From Lactuca virosa (Eukaryota > Streptophyta > Magnoliopsida > Asterales > Asteraceae): a DNA stretch of 64,000 bases. The stretch covers positions 96,904,057 through 96,968,056 of the forward strand of contig CAKMRJ010003334.1 in assembly GCA_928212115.1 (NCBI GenBank). Direction: 5' to 3'. The first letter of the stretch is position 1, and each line of letters starts with the position of its first letter. Below are positions 34,755 through 46,880 of the stretch, piece by piece. The translations under genes were made by a program, and so were the position numbers. Under the pieces are notes generated by a model. That model searched no databases. It saw only the letters and a list, made by a program, of their open reading frames with translations, and had not been told where the DNA came from.

Positions 34755-35685
34755 TATGTGATTATAGAAAGACCGGAATGGATCATCCTTGTAAAAATAT
34801 ATTTGTAACGAAAATGTTTTATTAATCTCATAGATTCTTTAGACATTCCCATTCTCGTATAAACCACTTAGATAGATGTAACCACTCCAAAAATCAATAG
34901 AAGAGTCAACGAGGATCCAACAGAGTTTCATTATGAGGATTCCGACAAAAAAGTAACAAATGAGGAGTTAAGAAACTATAGAAACTACCAAGTGCCTTTA
35001 CCCTATTAAGGGCACCGATGCGAGGTTCGCATGAACTTCCGGGATTCGAACTCTCCATTATGAAGTAATGGGGACCAGTGTCAGAATCGGAAGTAAGATG
35101 GAACAGTAATTCAATATACCTACGGAGGAGAAGGACACCATCTAGATACCAGGAGAGAGCAAATCATTACCGCCCAGAGTAGAACGGAAAACAGAGGAAA
35201 ACCACGCGTGATTCATGCGGAGTGTTTGAGTGCCTTTTCGTCACATTAATAACCAATATATTAATACAACCTAGTGAGTTAGTGATTATACTACTCACGT
35301 TAGGTATTAAGCTTATCGCCTTTTTCCGTCACGACTAATATCAGTAAATCGAATCACGAAATCTCAATTGAGAGTGATTATTTCTAAAAATTCATAAGTC
35401 TATTCCATGTAGACTCTGTTATGAATTGTTTTCAAATCTTTTCGAAAGTTGGAACATGATATCCACCAATCAAAGATAACTTAGTTCGGACGACACTTGA
35501 TTTATAACCCTTTCTAAAAACTTACTTCTGCTCTTTACCAGGACTACATCATAGGGATGTAGGTCGAAACATTGAGAACCATATAACAAAACAAAAAAAA
35601 TTATATGTATATATAAATAATTAGGATACATCTAGAGACAACCATCGTTGCTCATGAGCTCGTTTTCTCATCGTGTAACAGAATC

Positions 35686-36282
35686 ATGCCTCCGAAGAAA
35701 CGTAACCAACCCACCGGCAAAACACCAATCCTTCAGATAGATTCGGCTACGTTTCAAGTTGCAGGCACAGCAGCCGTAGCAGCTGTCATGGCTCACCTTA
35801 ATGCTAACAACGTAAATGTTAGTGGAAATGTTATCGGCAATCCCGATCGTGGTGATAACCAATTTCAGCAACAAGTGCCTATTTGTAAAGACACTCCAGA
35901 CCTCAAACCTAATATCCTGAAACGAACGTTCGAGAACGAGAAAGGGAGTTGTTCAACTCAAGGACCTACCGAAGGACAACAAACTGGGACAGTCAATACC
36001 CCCATCAACCCTGCTATTCCAACACTGACCACACCGTACCTAGGAAACCTCCCACACTGCATCAAGTGTAACTTCCATCATTATGGAGTCTGCCGAGCGC
36101 CGCATTGCATTAGATGCAAAATGAAGGGGCACACCGCCCGATTCTGTAGGACTCCGGTCGAGTTCATCACTTCAACCACCAATGTCAAAATCAGTCCAAT
36201 ATGCCACCTTTGTGGTGAAATAGGACATTTCAATAGGGACTGTCCAACAGAGAAGAATAACGGAGAAGCAGGAGGAGTTTGA
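35686..36282 (+). pseudogene. Gag remnant of element B: N-terminus plus zinc knuckles
   Basis: A 198-aa open frame. It starts MPPKKRNQ, like the MPPRPRP start of gag in C, and keeps an AAVAAVMAHL helix. It ends with two intact CCHC knuckles, CIRCKMKGHTARFC and CHLCGEIGHFNRDC, preceded by a CIKCNFHHYGVC motif. The capsid core (the WF/RALTWW region seen in C) is absent, so the frame is an internal deletion that stays open. It could still give an RNA-binding peptide if translated; that is inference. Confidence 0.85.
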
Positions 36283-36435
36283 CCCCAGAGCATGGGGAGG
36301 CATCAAAGAACCCTGGTATATGTTTGGTATGCTTCCAAACCCCAATAATTAATCATAATTATAGTTACTCTATCATTCAAACCAAATCACAACACTCATA
36401 TAAAACTAGGAACCCTAACCGGTAAGCTATGATGG

Positions 36436-36595
36436 CTTAGTGTATACATTAGGGCCATTTATAATTAAGATTTGTAGACTTAGAGTGAGTGATTCAGCCT
36501 CATTTCCTGTTCCTTGTTTGGTTGTGGATTTAGGGCAGGGTCACTCAGTCAACAGTCTTACCAATCTTAATTATACATGACTTGTGTACACCAAG
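36436..36595 (+). repeat. Stem-loop module, B copy 2
   Basis: Best-paired copy: TATAATTAAGATT in the left arm (about 36460) faces AATCTTAATTATA in the right arm (36563-36575). The loop is CCTGTTCCTTGTTTGGTTG followed by TGGATTTAGGG. Confidence 0.85.
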
Positions 36596-37180
36596 CGGTT
36601 ATAGAGAGACCTAGTAGGGATCATTTCATGAAAGTTCATTATTTCAAATTACCAGAACCCTCGTCTAGTTATTACTTGTTAATATCGGTACAAAAAGGGT
36701 TCGCAATAATGATACCAAGGATAAAACCGAAGGCACTAAAAACATATGTGCGTAGGATAGTTCAACGTCCTAGTAATCACTCCTTCCAAATCGACTTAAT
36801 ATCTATTATGTCGAGGTGTTCCGACATCATCACCCGACATGGTTTGGCTTGGTCCTCACCATGCAAAATTCCTATGCTGTGTAAAAGAACTTTTCCTTTA
36901 ATCAACCGTCAAATGAAATTCTTTCAATCTATAACGACAAACCTAACCCGAACCCTTATGTCGTCTCTCGCTTCAAAACTTTAGAAGTACCCATGCGAGT
37001 GGTACCACGCTTTTCTAGCCTACCCAGTAGTCAATAGCCTTGAAGCGAAAAACACCAAAGATGTTCCAAAAGCCCGTAACCACCCGAAGTATCCCCAATG
37101 GATCTCATAGGAAGATCACTTGTACCTCAGGTCATGTTCGAGAATAGAGACTAAGAGCTTATTAGGTTAACCCATCACTA

Positions 37181-37341
37181 CTAAGTGTATACGCGATAGT
37201 GGTATATAATTTAGACTCAACAAGATTTAGGATGTGTGATTCCCCCCTATCTCCTGTTCCTTGTCTGGTTGTGGACTTAGGGTAGAACCACCCATCTGAA
37301 CGTCTTGTCAATCTTAATTATATACGACTTGTATACACGAG
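37181..37341 (+). repeat. Stem-loop module, B copy 3
   Basis: Nearly the same as the A internal copy (153-314) and at the same place, just before the integrase remnant. CTAAGTGTATACG faces GTATACACGAG; the loop is CCTGTTCCTTGTCTGGTTG. Confidence 0.85.
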
Positions 37342-37379
37342 GTGATGATGGATGAGATAAGTATGAGTCTTATCATGAA

Positions 37380-38470
37380 CTTCAGAGCAAAAGCCCGCAG
37401 GCTTACTACAACAACTGGAGATACCTAAGTGGAAGTGGTAGCGGATTGCAATGGGATTCATAATCAAGTTACCCAAGGCAACAGGTGGACTTGATACCAT
37501 TTTGGGTGATCGTCGACAGATTAACCAAGTCCGCACACTTCCTGCAAATTGAAGGAAACAGGCAAAATAGAGAAGCTAACTAGAACGTGTGTCCGAGAGA
37601 TTAGTTAGACTGCACGGTGTTCCAATATCTGTTATCTCCGTTCGAGATAGTAGAATCATCTCCCAGTTCATCCAGTCACTTCAGAAATCTCTGGGAAATA
37701 GGCTAGTCATGAGCATAACATAACATCCTTAAACCGACAGAAAGAATGAGAGAACGATTCAAGCATTAGAAGTCATGTTGAGAGCATATGTGATCGACTT
37801 TGGTAAAGCATGGGATACCCATTTGCCAACTAGTCGAGTCCTGTACCATACTAGCATTTAAAGTTGCTCCATTCGAAACCTTCTATGGTCACAAGTGCAG
37901 ATCCCCTCTGCGCTGGACTAGAGTAGGTGACATGCAATTAGCTAGAGGTCAAATTCCAGACAACACCTTCGTTGGTCCGGAAAAAATCCGAGAAACTACC
38001 GAGAAGAGAGTACGAATCCGGGAGCGACGTAAAGCTTCCAGAGTCAGACAGAAAAGCTACGACTTCAATAGGAGAAAACCCTTGGAATTCCAGGTTGGTG
38101 ACCACGTCATGTGAAGGTCTCACCCTGGAAAGGCATGATACGCTTCGGAAAGCGTGAAATACTAAATCCAAGGTACATAGGACCGTTCGAGATTCTTACT
38201 AGATTTGATCCAGTAGCTTATAGACCCCGGCTACCTCGAGAATTCAATAAAATACACCCTACCTTCCACGTCTTTAACTTGAAAAAGTGTTTGTCCGACG
38301 AGACTTTTGTTATCCCACTCGATTAGATCGAGGTAAACGAGAGCCTCAACTTTGTGGAAGAATCCGTAGAAATCCTAGACAGTGAAGTCAATAGGACTAA
38401 TCAAATCCCTATCCCGATAGTGAGGGTCCGCTTAAGTGCATAGCGAGGACACTTGGGAGCGTGAGGATCA
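37380..38470 (+). pseudogene. Broken integrase of element B
   Basis: Pieces in family order: LEIPKWKW-like (about 37410), FIIKLPKATGGLDTILG (about 37450-37500), VRLHGVPISVISVRDS-like (about 37600), FETFYGHKCRSPLRW (about 37875-37920), ETTEKRVRIRERRKASRVRQ, RKPLEFQVGDHVM (ends 38113), then in another frame LNPRYIGPFEILTRFDPVAY and FNLKKCLSDETFVIPLD followed by TAG. The frame loss after HVM and the TAG after PLD are the same as in A. Confidence 0.85.
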
Positions 38471-38549
38471 TCAGAAACGTAAGTATCCACCTCTCTTCCT
38501 TTAGTCCATGTGTATACCTTAGACTGAATTTTGGGACGAAATTCCCTTT

Positions 38550-38562
38550 AACGGGCGGATGA
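38550..38562 (+). other. Polypurine tract of element B
   Basis: AACGGGCGGATGA directly before the TGTGAAAACCC start of the 3' LTR; one C interrupts the purines. Confidence 0.75.
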
Positions 38563-39739
38563 TGTGAAAACCCGAAAAATTTTATTCTTGTAAAACTCAA
38601 ACATATCGTGTAAAGGTCAAACTCAATTCTTTTATTATCTAATATGGCTAGATTAATGGGTTTTAATTGTATAAACCTTGTACCAAAGGTGTTGGTTGTT
38701 TAGAAAGTGAAACAAGTTGAACCGAGAACCCATGCGTGGAAAAAACTTCGGACTGTAAACCCTCCTTCATGCGAGGGTCACGACCGCAAACATGGGCCGC
38801 AAACCCTCAGACCGTGAACAAACTTCGGGCCGCATACGAGGTTCACGGCCGTGAACCTCCGGTCTTATCCCTTCGGTGCGATTTTCAACCAATGTGTCCC
38901 ATCAAATTTAGACCCTATTTAAGGGCTGAACCTTGAACTTTCGCGTTTTATAACCAGAGTCTCCTGTAGGGAGAGCGGGCATTGTGTGTATAAATCTATA
39001 CTGGATTGACAATCCTACACCTCGCTGCTAGCTACAGTGGGACCTGTCGGTCTGCAGGTGACAAATGTCACAACAGTTTCGACGCCAGAAGGTCGTCGTG
39101 TCCATATTAGTCAATCAGCATGGTTATAACCACATTACATTTTAACCCTAATTAACTAGTTTAATAATAGAGTAGTTATTATACCAGTAGTGTATTTTTA
39201 AGAAATCCTACTGCATCAATTATTTTCCATAAACAAAACAGAAAACATTCTTCTTATAATTTTATGGTGAGTTAAAATTATGTTATCCTTTGTTATGAGT
39301 CCAATAACACTTAAACGGAACAGTTTTATGGTATTAAAACTACTTTTTAGTTGTAAAGCAGAAAATATAGGATTTTCTGGAACGTAATCAATCACTTTCT
39401 TAAAACTAAAGCAACCATAGATGAAACTAATACTTATGAACTCACCAACTTAAATGTTGACCTCTCTTTCAAAATAACTTGTATTCTCAGGGAATCCAAT
39501 AGACAGGTTCTCTCCCGGAGCTTTTGAGAAGGCAGCTTAGTACCGTGCTGTGTCTTTTGTCTTTTACTATATCTACTTTTGATGTTGAATATCTAATGTT
39601 TGAACACTCATGTGAAAACTTATACATTATTAATGCAATGGTTGTTGTACTTTGATTACTATAATGTATGTGTTGTGATACTTGACATGAAGTCACCCAC
39701 CCCCAGACGTTTCCGCCGTTCTAGTTTGGGGGTGTGACA
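38563..39739 (+). repeat. 3' LTR of element B with internal deletion
   Basis: Starts TGTGAAAACCCG (usual family start TGTGACAACCC) and ends GGTGTGACA. Palindrome GGTTCACGGCCGTGAACC lies at 38840-38857. Relative to the 5' LTR about 1.2 kb is missing at about 38940 (joins GAACTT to TCGCGTTTTATAACC), which removes the donor site, G-run and stem-loop module. Confidence 0.85.
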
Positions 39740-39812
39740 AGACATCCCTTGGTTCGTCGTGCTGTTATTCACGTTATATTTATACGGGTTTACTTATTAT
39801 ATATACTATTTA

Positions 39813-39877
<65 letters not shown>

Positions 39878-40632
39878 TATTTTGCGTAGCCGAGAATTTG
39901 GGTAGATTAACACTAGGTACTAAGTTGATCCAAGGGGTGGCTATAATAACGAGTTTCAGCGTTTCCTTGCAACTGGCCAGCATGAAAACTATGTATGGTT
40001 TTATCTATCATTGTGGTTTAGTATAACAACTAGGCATAATATTAGCTAAAGAGTTTGAGTAGAGCTTCTACTAGGTATAATATCATCCTAAAGTTATGAG
40101 CATAATTATCTAATAACAGTTAGTTATAACTATGTAAAGTTGCATTTTGGACATGTATTACACCCCCCCCCCCCCGAAAATTTTTGGAAAATGGGGCCGT
40201 GAACTCACCTGTATTTCATGAAACCATTGATATAGGGTAGAAAAACCACAAGTCCGACACTAAAGAGACGCTCGGGAGTCATTGGCACAAATTGTAACAT
40301 CCCAAAATCGAGACCCAAAATTTTTTGTTTAATTATATTACTTTTTAAAATAGTTACGGAAACATCGTTGTTATCATTTCAAAACCATCAAGTCACAAAT
40401 CACAAGTCTCGAAAACCATAACATCAAATAGTAAAACTTCAGAGTGCATTCCTAGGGTTCTCAAGCGAAAATCATGTGTGTGCGATGCGCTGCTACCCTG
40501 CTGGCTCCTTCCCCTTAGCTGAAGAGGTACCTGAAACCAAAACTAAAATTGTAAGCACGAAGCTTAGTGAGTTCCCCCATCATACCACATACCATTCATC
40601 ATACATACTATCGGGCAATTCTAGGGTGCCCA

Positions 40633-40735
40633 ACCTACCCATGTCAAGCCATTTCGGGGTGCTGACCTACCCATGTCAAGCCATTCTGGGGTGCTGACCT
40701 ACCCATATCAGGCCATTCTGGGGTGCCTGCCTACC
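40633..40735 (-). repeat. 32-bp minisatellite in LTR W
   Basis: ACCTACCC recurs at 40633, 40665 and 40697, 32 bp apart, with CCATTCTGGGGTGC in the unit; partial copies follow to about 40860. Confidence 0.8.
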
Positions 40736-41949
40736 CTCCGGTCTATCTCACCCGGTTACGGGGACTATTTCACCCCTTACTACTATCACATAATAACATA
40801 TCATAATCATGCTGTCAGACAGATCTGGGGTGTCCGACCTACCCTTCGGTCCTAATGACCGAATTGGGGGACTATTCCCCTCCTACTACCACTATCACAT
40901 AGAACATATGATACTGGCACATAGAACACATCAAGTAATAGCAAACCAGACAATTATCACAAAGACAATCATCTCAATTGTAATCAACTACTAGTGGGCC
41001 GGCCTTGGTACCTTAGGCCCACTTCTACTGGAAGGTAACTCACCTCAATGTCGTGTAGTGTCTGCACTGTCCTCGGCGTGAAAATCGACTCTCCTCGACT
41101 CCTCAATCCCTATACGACAATTTTCTCCAAGTTCTCAATTCATACTCATGACCCTTACAAGGGTCACTCAAGTCCAAGTCAAAGTCAAGGTCAAAACCTT
41201 GGTCAAAGTCAACTTTGGTCAAAGTTAACATCTGGTTGACTCGATTCGCCGAGTTGGTCCACCAACTCGCCGAGTCCCCATGTCCACATAATGCCATAAT
41301 CTCGTCCCTACTCGTCGAGTCAAGCAAGAGCTCGACGAGTCCGTCTTCAACAACACATCGGACTATCTTCAACCAACTCACCGAGTTCGTCCTTGAACTC
41401 GTCAAGTCCATCTTCATTCATATGAAGGTGTTCAGTCTATGACTCGCCGAGTTCATCCTTTAACTCGTCGAGTCCGTCTTCATGTGGTTGGGACATTGCC
41501 TTGAACTCGCTGAGTTTCTTCTTGAACTCGTCGAGTCCTTTGATCTTCAAGTCCATCACAAACCCCTAACAGGCTGAGTGTTCCTTCCACTCAACCAAAG
41601 ATCATTTCCAGAAAACATTTGGGGAAAACGCGACCCGACTCGCCGAGTCACCCAAGCGACTCGCCGAGTCCCTCTTTGTCCAAAACTATTCACTCGATTA
41701 TAATGGGTCTTAATGCATCAAAACCATAGACCTGACCTCCTAGGGTCCATTTTATACGTAAAGTTCCAATCTTGACGTCCATGCATGAGGGTTTTGGCTC
41801 AAAAGCCATAAAAAGAGGTATATAAGTGTAACGCCCGCAGATTCGGGCTAGTCAATTTAGAGACAATAACCGTCAAAAAATGACTTTTTGATGAAAGATT
41901 ATTTATAATGAAAAATCTTAACCAAGTTATATTATATGTCACAAGGGTT

Positions 41950-42491
41950 CCGTACATATAAATAACGCCGAAATCCGAGTTATAACGAAAAAGTTATGGC
42001 TCGTCGAAGTTTTACGGCAAAACCGGCACGACACCACGTAACGTAAAAAGTGAATTTTTGATAAACTACTTTTTAGCCTTAGATATCTGCATGAAAGTTG
42101 TAATATACATTAAACCGAGAGTGTGCATAAAAAGAACGTCAAAATCTGACTTCGTATGAGGAAGTTATGATTTTTCTAAGATTTGGCATAGCAGTGCACA
42201 GCCCGAAATTCGAATTTTAGATCGGTCGATTTTTGGCCGACGCAACCTAAACGAGAATCAAATATCTCGTTAATAGTAGCGCAGCGGTAAAAAGACAGAC
42301 GAAAACGGACGTCGGATGAAGAAGTTATGAATTTTTAACGGACTTTTCCTATCCCGGCCTGTTAAAAATATAACTTTAAAAATAAAGTCAAAATTTGCCG
42401 ACGGAGTCTAAATGAAAGTTGTAGGGTACGGTCCCGCCTACACGTGGATATAAAGAACGTCAAGAACGAAGTTTGTATGAACGAGTTATAA
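41950..42491 (+). repeat. Four degenerate ~160-bp modules in LTR X
   Basis: Each module holds a TATAAANAACGTC-like word followed after about 20 bases by GAAGTTATGA or a variant (about 41990, 42161, 42321 and 42481). Related single copies sit in LTR P (about 6532-6582) and LTR V (about 47205-47250). Confidence 0.6.
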
Positions 42492-43369
42492 ATTATAATA
42501 ACATATTTACGTATTAAAATAAAGTATAAATCATATATACGTATACATATATATACAAAGTATATATCATTAGAAAGGTATCGACGATGCGGTCATTATA
42601 AGACTAGTGTTGAGTATTTTCGACATTAGTTTAGTACAAATATCGTTAAATCTATTTAAAATAGTATTATGAAGGGATGTTTAGTCGTTTATATAACTAT
42701 ACGGTCATTAAGTAATTATGGAGGGTAGTTTTTGTAAATTTAATTACTATAAATAAGAGTCTCTAGCTCTCATATTTCTTGCACCATTCTCTTGATTCAA
42801 GAGTTTTTTTTCTTCTTATCCCCCGAGCATTTCGGTCCCTCGTGATTCGACTTCTCTTTCTATAGTTTTAGTATAGTAAGGTGAACGCTGAAGCGCTGCA
42901 CGAATCTTTCTTAGAAAGATTCAGCGACGAAGTTCTGCCCCTGCAGAGCCCGACTTCTAGCCAAACCCCCTCGTAGGTAAGATACACCTACGTTATTTTA
43001 AATATAGTTTTTATTTAAATATAGTAATGTTATTAGGACCTTATAATAAATATTTGGGTTATTATTATGAGTTATATAAGTGCCGTTATAATATCTTTTT
43101 AACCACTCGCAGTACGGGGAATCTGGTTTGGAGGGCCGCTTGGGTTGCTGGATTTCAGAAGTGCTTTATGCCAAAATGATCCTGCCCTCCGGTGTTCCAT
43201 GTCTGGCCTCTGTCTGTACATAGTGGGTGAAGAGTATTGTTTAACGCTTATATAATAGTAATAATAACTAGACTATTAATTAGTCTCGTCGAACCTTAGA
43301 CTAAACTTAAGTGGTAATGATACTAGGTTTTTTCAAGGGAAAATTGTTTTAAGAGTAACTGTCACACCC

Positions 43370-46272
43370 CAAAACCAAGAACGGCGGAAACGTTTTGGGG
43401 CAGAGGACGTCATGTACAGTATCACAACAATGAATAGTAGTAAACAAGCAACAACATCATCCATTGCATTAATAATATAATTTTAATACAAGTATGTCTT
43501 GCCAAATTTAATAGACACCAAAATATAATTCAAAACGAAAGATGAGTCTTGAACGAGCTCCATCTTGTCAAAACCTGGCTCCGGTACCTGTCTACTAGTG
43601 ACCTGAGAATACAAGTTATTTTGAAAGCGAGTATCAGCTTTAAAGCTGGTGAGATCATAAGTATATTAGTGTATGTATTTGTACGAAAGTATTTGTAAGA
43701 TGTTTTGTAAGACGTTTTGAACTCTCCTAGAAAACCCTATGTTTCCTACTAAAAGTAGCCTTCTACCAAGGCATCTAGTGTCTGTGTGTGTGTCTCTTGT
43801 AAGAGTATGTATTTTCCCAAATCTGACTATCATTAACCAAAAATATAGTTTTTACATTATAGTGCATTGTGTGAATGTTCACAAAGTGAATGTAATGGGA
43901 AAATGAAATAGTACTGTAGTGTTGTATTAAGTAACTACTGTTGTACTAACTACCTTAAACCAATTATTATTTAAAGTACCATGTGATCGGCCTGTACCCT
44001 GCTACCGACTCATAGAAAAACGACGATGTAAGACGTCGTAAGAAATGACGTTTGGCACCCGTAGACTTGCAAGTCCCACTGTAGCGAACAGCAAGGTGTA
44101 GGATAGTCAATCCAGTATAGATCTATACACAAACTCATACGCTCCCCAATTAAGGAGATTCTGGATACAAAACGGCCATGGCAGGTGATGCCATGCTCCG
44201 TTACGTGGCTCACATAACTGAAGAAATGTATATGTAATGTATGTGCTAGCTGTATTGTATGTTCTCCCTCTGTTTAGCCTGTATTGTAATGTACTGTGTG
44301 TACTAGCTGTATTGTGTTCTCTCTCTATCTAGCATGTATTGTAATGTATTGTGTGTACTAGTTGTATTGTGTGTTCTCTATCTATCTAGCATGTATTGAC
44401 TCATGTATGAACTGACTCATTGTATGATTCATTGTTCTAGTAACAGTATTAGTAACTCCCTAAACTACACCTATAGTAGCTTACTAGTAGTATGATTTGA
44501 ATGTATAAACATGTATGTATGCCTTTGCTACCCAAAGGTTTTGTATAGAAAGAAGGAACTTTTATATCTATATACATATACATAATATATAACTAGGATT
44601 CAAACGACCTTCGGACAAATAACCGATACCCTAAGTCCACAACCAAACGAGGAACAGGAGGTAGGGTGAGTTATCAGTTCTAAGTCCTTTCAATCCTACT
44701 TATATAACTATATCTATAAAGATATACATTTAACAGAATATAAGTGTAAAAGATTTGAAGTAAAAGTATTTGACATGTAAAAGAGTTTAAGTAAAGTATT
44801 TGATATGTAAAAGAGTTTGATAAAACCATTTGATATGTAAAAGAGCTTGTAAAACTGTTTGAAAAGTAGTTTGTTGAAAACACAGTTTGAAAAGTAAGAA
44901 ATCCACTAGTCTGGTAGTTATTAATCACATGTGATTGATATAATAACTATAATAGATCAACTTGTATCCCCCCCCCATAAAAGCATTTAAAAACATTGAA
45001 AAACATTTAAAAGGTTAATTAAGGGGGTATGAACTCACCTGTAGTGAGTGGTTTGGATGAACGGATTGATATAGGATGCTAAGTGTCAAGTGAAGACTTG
45101 AGCACACACAAGGATCCTAGTTAACATATAATGACACATATATGTATCCAATTAGTTATAAAACAACTAATTAACCAAGTTAAGACATCCTAAGACATGT
45201 AAAACACTTTATTTAAGTGCTATAAGTCCTAAGGATTGCATCTAAGGGTGGTAGGACTTGGCTATTGAGTTTAGGGTTCAAGGGGACCCTTTATTGGAGT
45301 TTACGGTTTTGTGACCATCACCCCTTGAGTTTACGGTCGTAAACCCATGAGTTTACAGTCGTAAACTCATGGTACTTATACCATTTTGCTATTTGAAGCT
45401 TTTCAAGTCATAAGGAAGCATCCTACTTCATGTATAAGCCTTAGGAAGTGTTTGTGGCATCATTTCACTCCTAAATGGAGTTTACGGCCCATGGACCACT
45501 TCTCCATGTGTTTACGGCCGTAAACCCCTATGGTTTATGATCTTTTTGATGTTTTAAGTCCTAATCACATCAAGGATGAGATCTAAACTAGTTTACAAGG
45601 CTTGGTAGGGACTAGGGCACACTTTGGCCCCTTTATTAGGGTTTACGGTCCAAGGTGTTCTTGGACCGTAAACACCTTTGATCCTTTGATTCTTGGGTGT
45701 TTTCTTGATGATTAGAAGTGTAACAAGTCTTATAATACACTAGGATAGAAGTACTTACTAGGTAGAAGCTTGAAAAGGTGCTAAAAGTCCAAGAACACTA
45801 GTGTGTGTTCTTGGTGTTCTTGGTGAAACTTGAAGATCTACACTTTTGGAATGATTTCACGGATGAAATCATGTAAGATCACTAGATTAAGTAAGATATC
45901 AACTTTTTAGGGATAGAAACACTTACAAAGTTGAAGATCAAGAAGAAAAGTTGGATGATACTTGAGAGGATTTGAGTTTGGATCTTGAAAATGTGAAAAA
46001 GTGGTAAATAATGACTAAGTGTCATATTTATACCCCCTTTTAGGGTTTACGGCCATAAAAACCTTTGTTTAGGCCGTAAACTCCAAACTCTTGGAGTTTT
46101 GGGACATTATTGTTGCACAATAAACCCTAGAGCATCCTCTCTCCTGTTATCTCCCGAAGTACTAACTTAAAAACACTCAAACTTATTCCAAAAAGCTTGA
46201 AAGTTAGCAGAAACTGTTCTGACTTCTATTGAATTGAGTGTTTGTACAGAATAAAAATTTCGGGTTGTCACA
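43370..46272 (-). repeat. Solo LTR S, reverse (2.9 kb)
   Basis: Plus-strand ends are TGTCACACCCC and GGGTTGTCACA; GTAAC is duplicated at 43365-43369 and 46273-46277. Perfect palindrome GTTTACGGCCGTAAAC lies at 45510-45525, with variants at about 45300-45670 and 46040-46090. A minus-strand TATAAATATGAC lies at about 46034-46023. A stem-loop module lies at 44566-44720 and a nine-C run at 44968-44976. It belongs to the same superfamily as A, B and C. Confidence 0.9.
44566..44720 (-). repeat. Stem-loop module in LTR S
   Basis: The minus-strand loop reads CCTGTTCCTCGTTTGGTTG then TGGACTTAGGG, almost identical to the loops in A and B although the surrounding LTR has diverged. The arms contain TATAT-rich pairing. 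Confidence 0.75.
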
Positions 46273-46552
46273 GTAACGAAGCGTTGTCCGAGTACTGAGT
46301 CACCACCTTATCAGGTGAGTGCATAGTCCCTTTCATGAACATGATTTTAATACAAGTATTTATTGAAGTATTAATTATATGTTTATGTGCGAGTTAATTG
46401 ATGTTTCCTGAAATACGTGTTAAAGAACATACCTGATTATATATGATGATTTAGGATAAAGAGTAAACATAAATTAATTATGAGGAATATTGGGTAGTAT
46501 TTTCTTATGGGTACGAGTGAGTTATATTCAGAGAATAGAACTTTAGTATATG

Positions 46553-46880
46553 TCATTGATCCGAGACATGGATTAGACATAGTCATTGTCCCTAGTCCGA
46601 GAGTATGGATTGGACATAGTCAACTGTCATTAATCTGAGAGTATGGATTAAGACATAGTCAGCTGTCCTTAGTCCGAGAGTATGGATTAAGACATAGTCA
46701 GTCGTCCTCAGTCCGGGAGTATGGATAGGACATAGTCATTCGTCGTTAGTTCGGGAGAATGAATTTACACATAGACACTTGTCCCTAATCCGAGAGTATG
46801 GAATGGGCACAATTATTGATCCGAGAGCATGGAGTAGATCCGAGAGTATGGATTAAGTAAGAGGTAAATTTTAAGGTCCG
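46553..46880 (+). repeat. ~46-bp minisatellite in LTR X
   Basis: CCGAGAGTATGGAT recurs at about 46607, 46673, 46791, 46837 and 46870, with degenerate units between, each near GACATAGTC. About seven to nine imperfect units. Confidence 0.75.

Larger units (their letters stand above)
31812..39739 (+). mobile_element. Ty3/gypsy retrotransposon B (non-autonomous, 5' LTR truncated)
   Basis: Order: 5'-truncated LTR (31812-33972), primer site, long leader, gag with zinc knuckles but no capsid domain, no protease, RT or RNase H, broken integrase, polypurine tract, 3' LTR (38563-39739). It shares LTR sequence, integrase lesions and stem-loop modules with element A. Its left target site is lost; AGACA follows on the right. 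Confidence 0.9.

Noticed and set aside
35030..35065. tRNA-like word GGGATTCGAACTCTCC in the leader of B
   Set aside because: It resembles a T-arm/B box, but no cloverleaf, A box at proper spacing or acceptor stem could be assembled.
36577..36984. 135-codon open frame between gag and integrase in B
   Set aside because: It matches no RT or protease block and overlaps the right arm of a stem-loop module; likely non-coding.
40476..41442. Small open frames at 40476-40697, 41103-41417 and 41215-41442
   Set aside because: They lie wholly inside LTR W and follow its minisatellite and CTCGTCGAG motif arrays.
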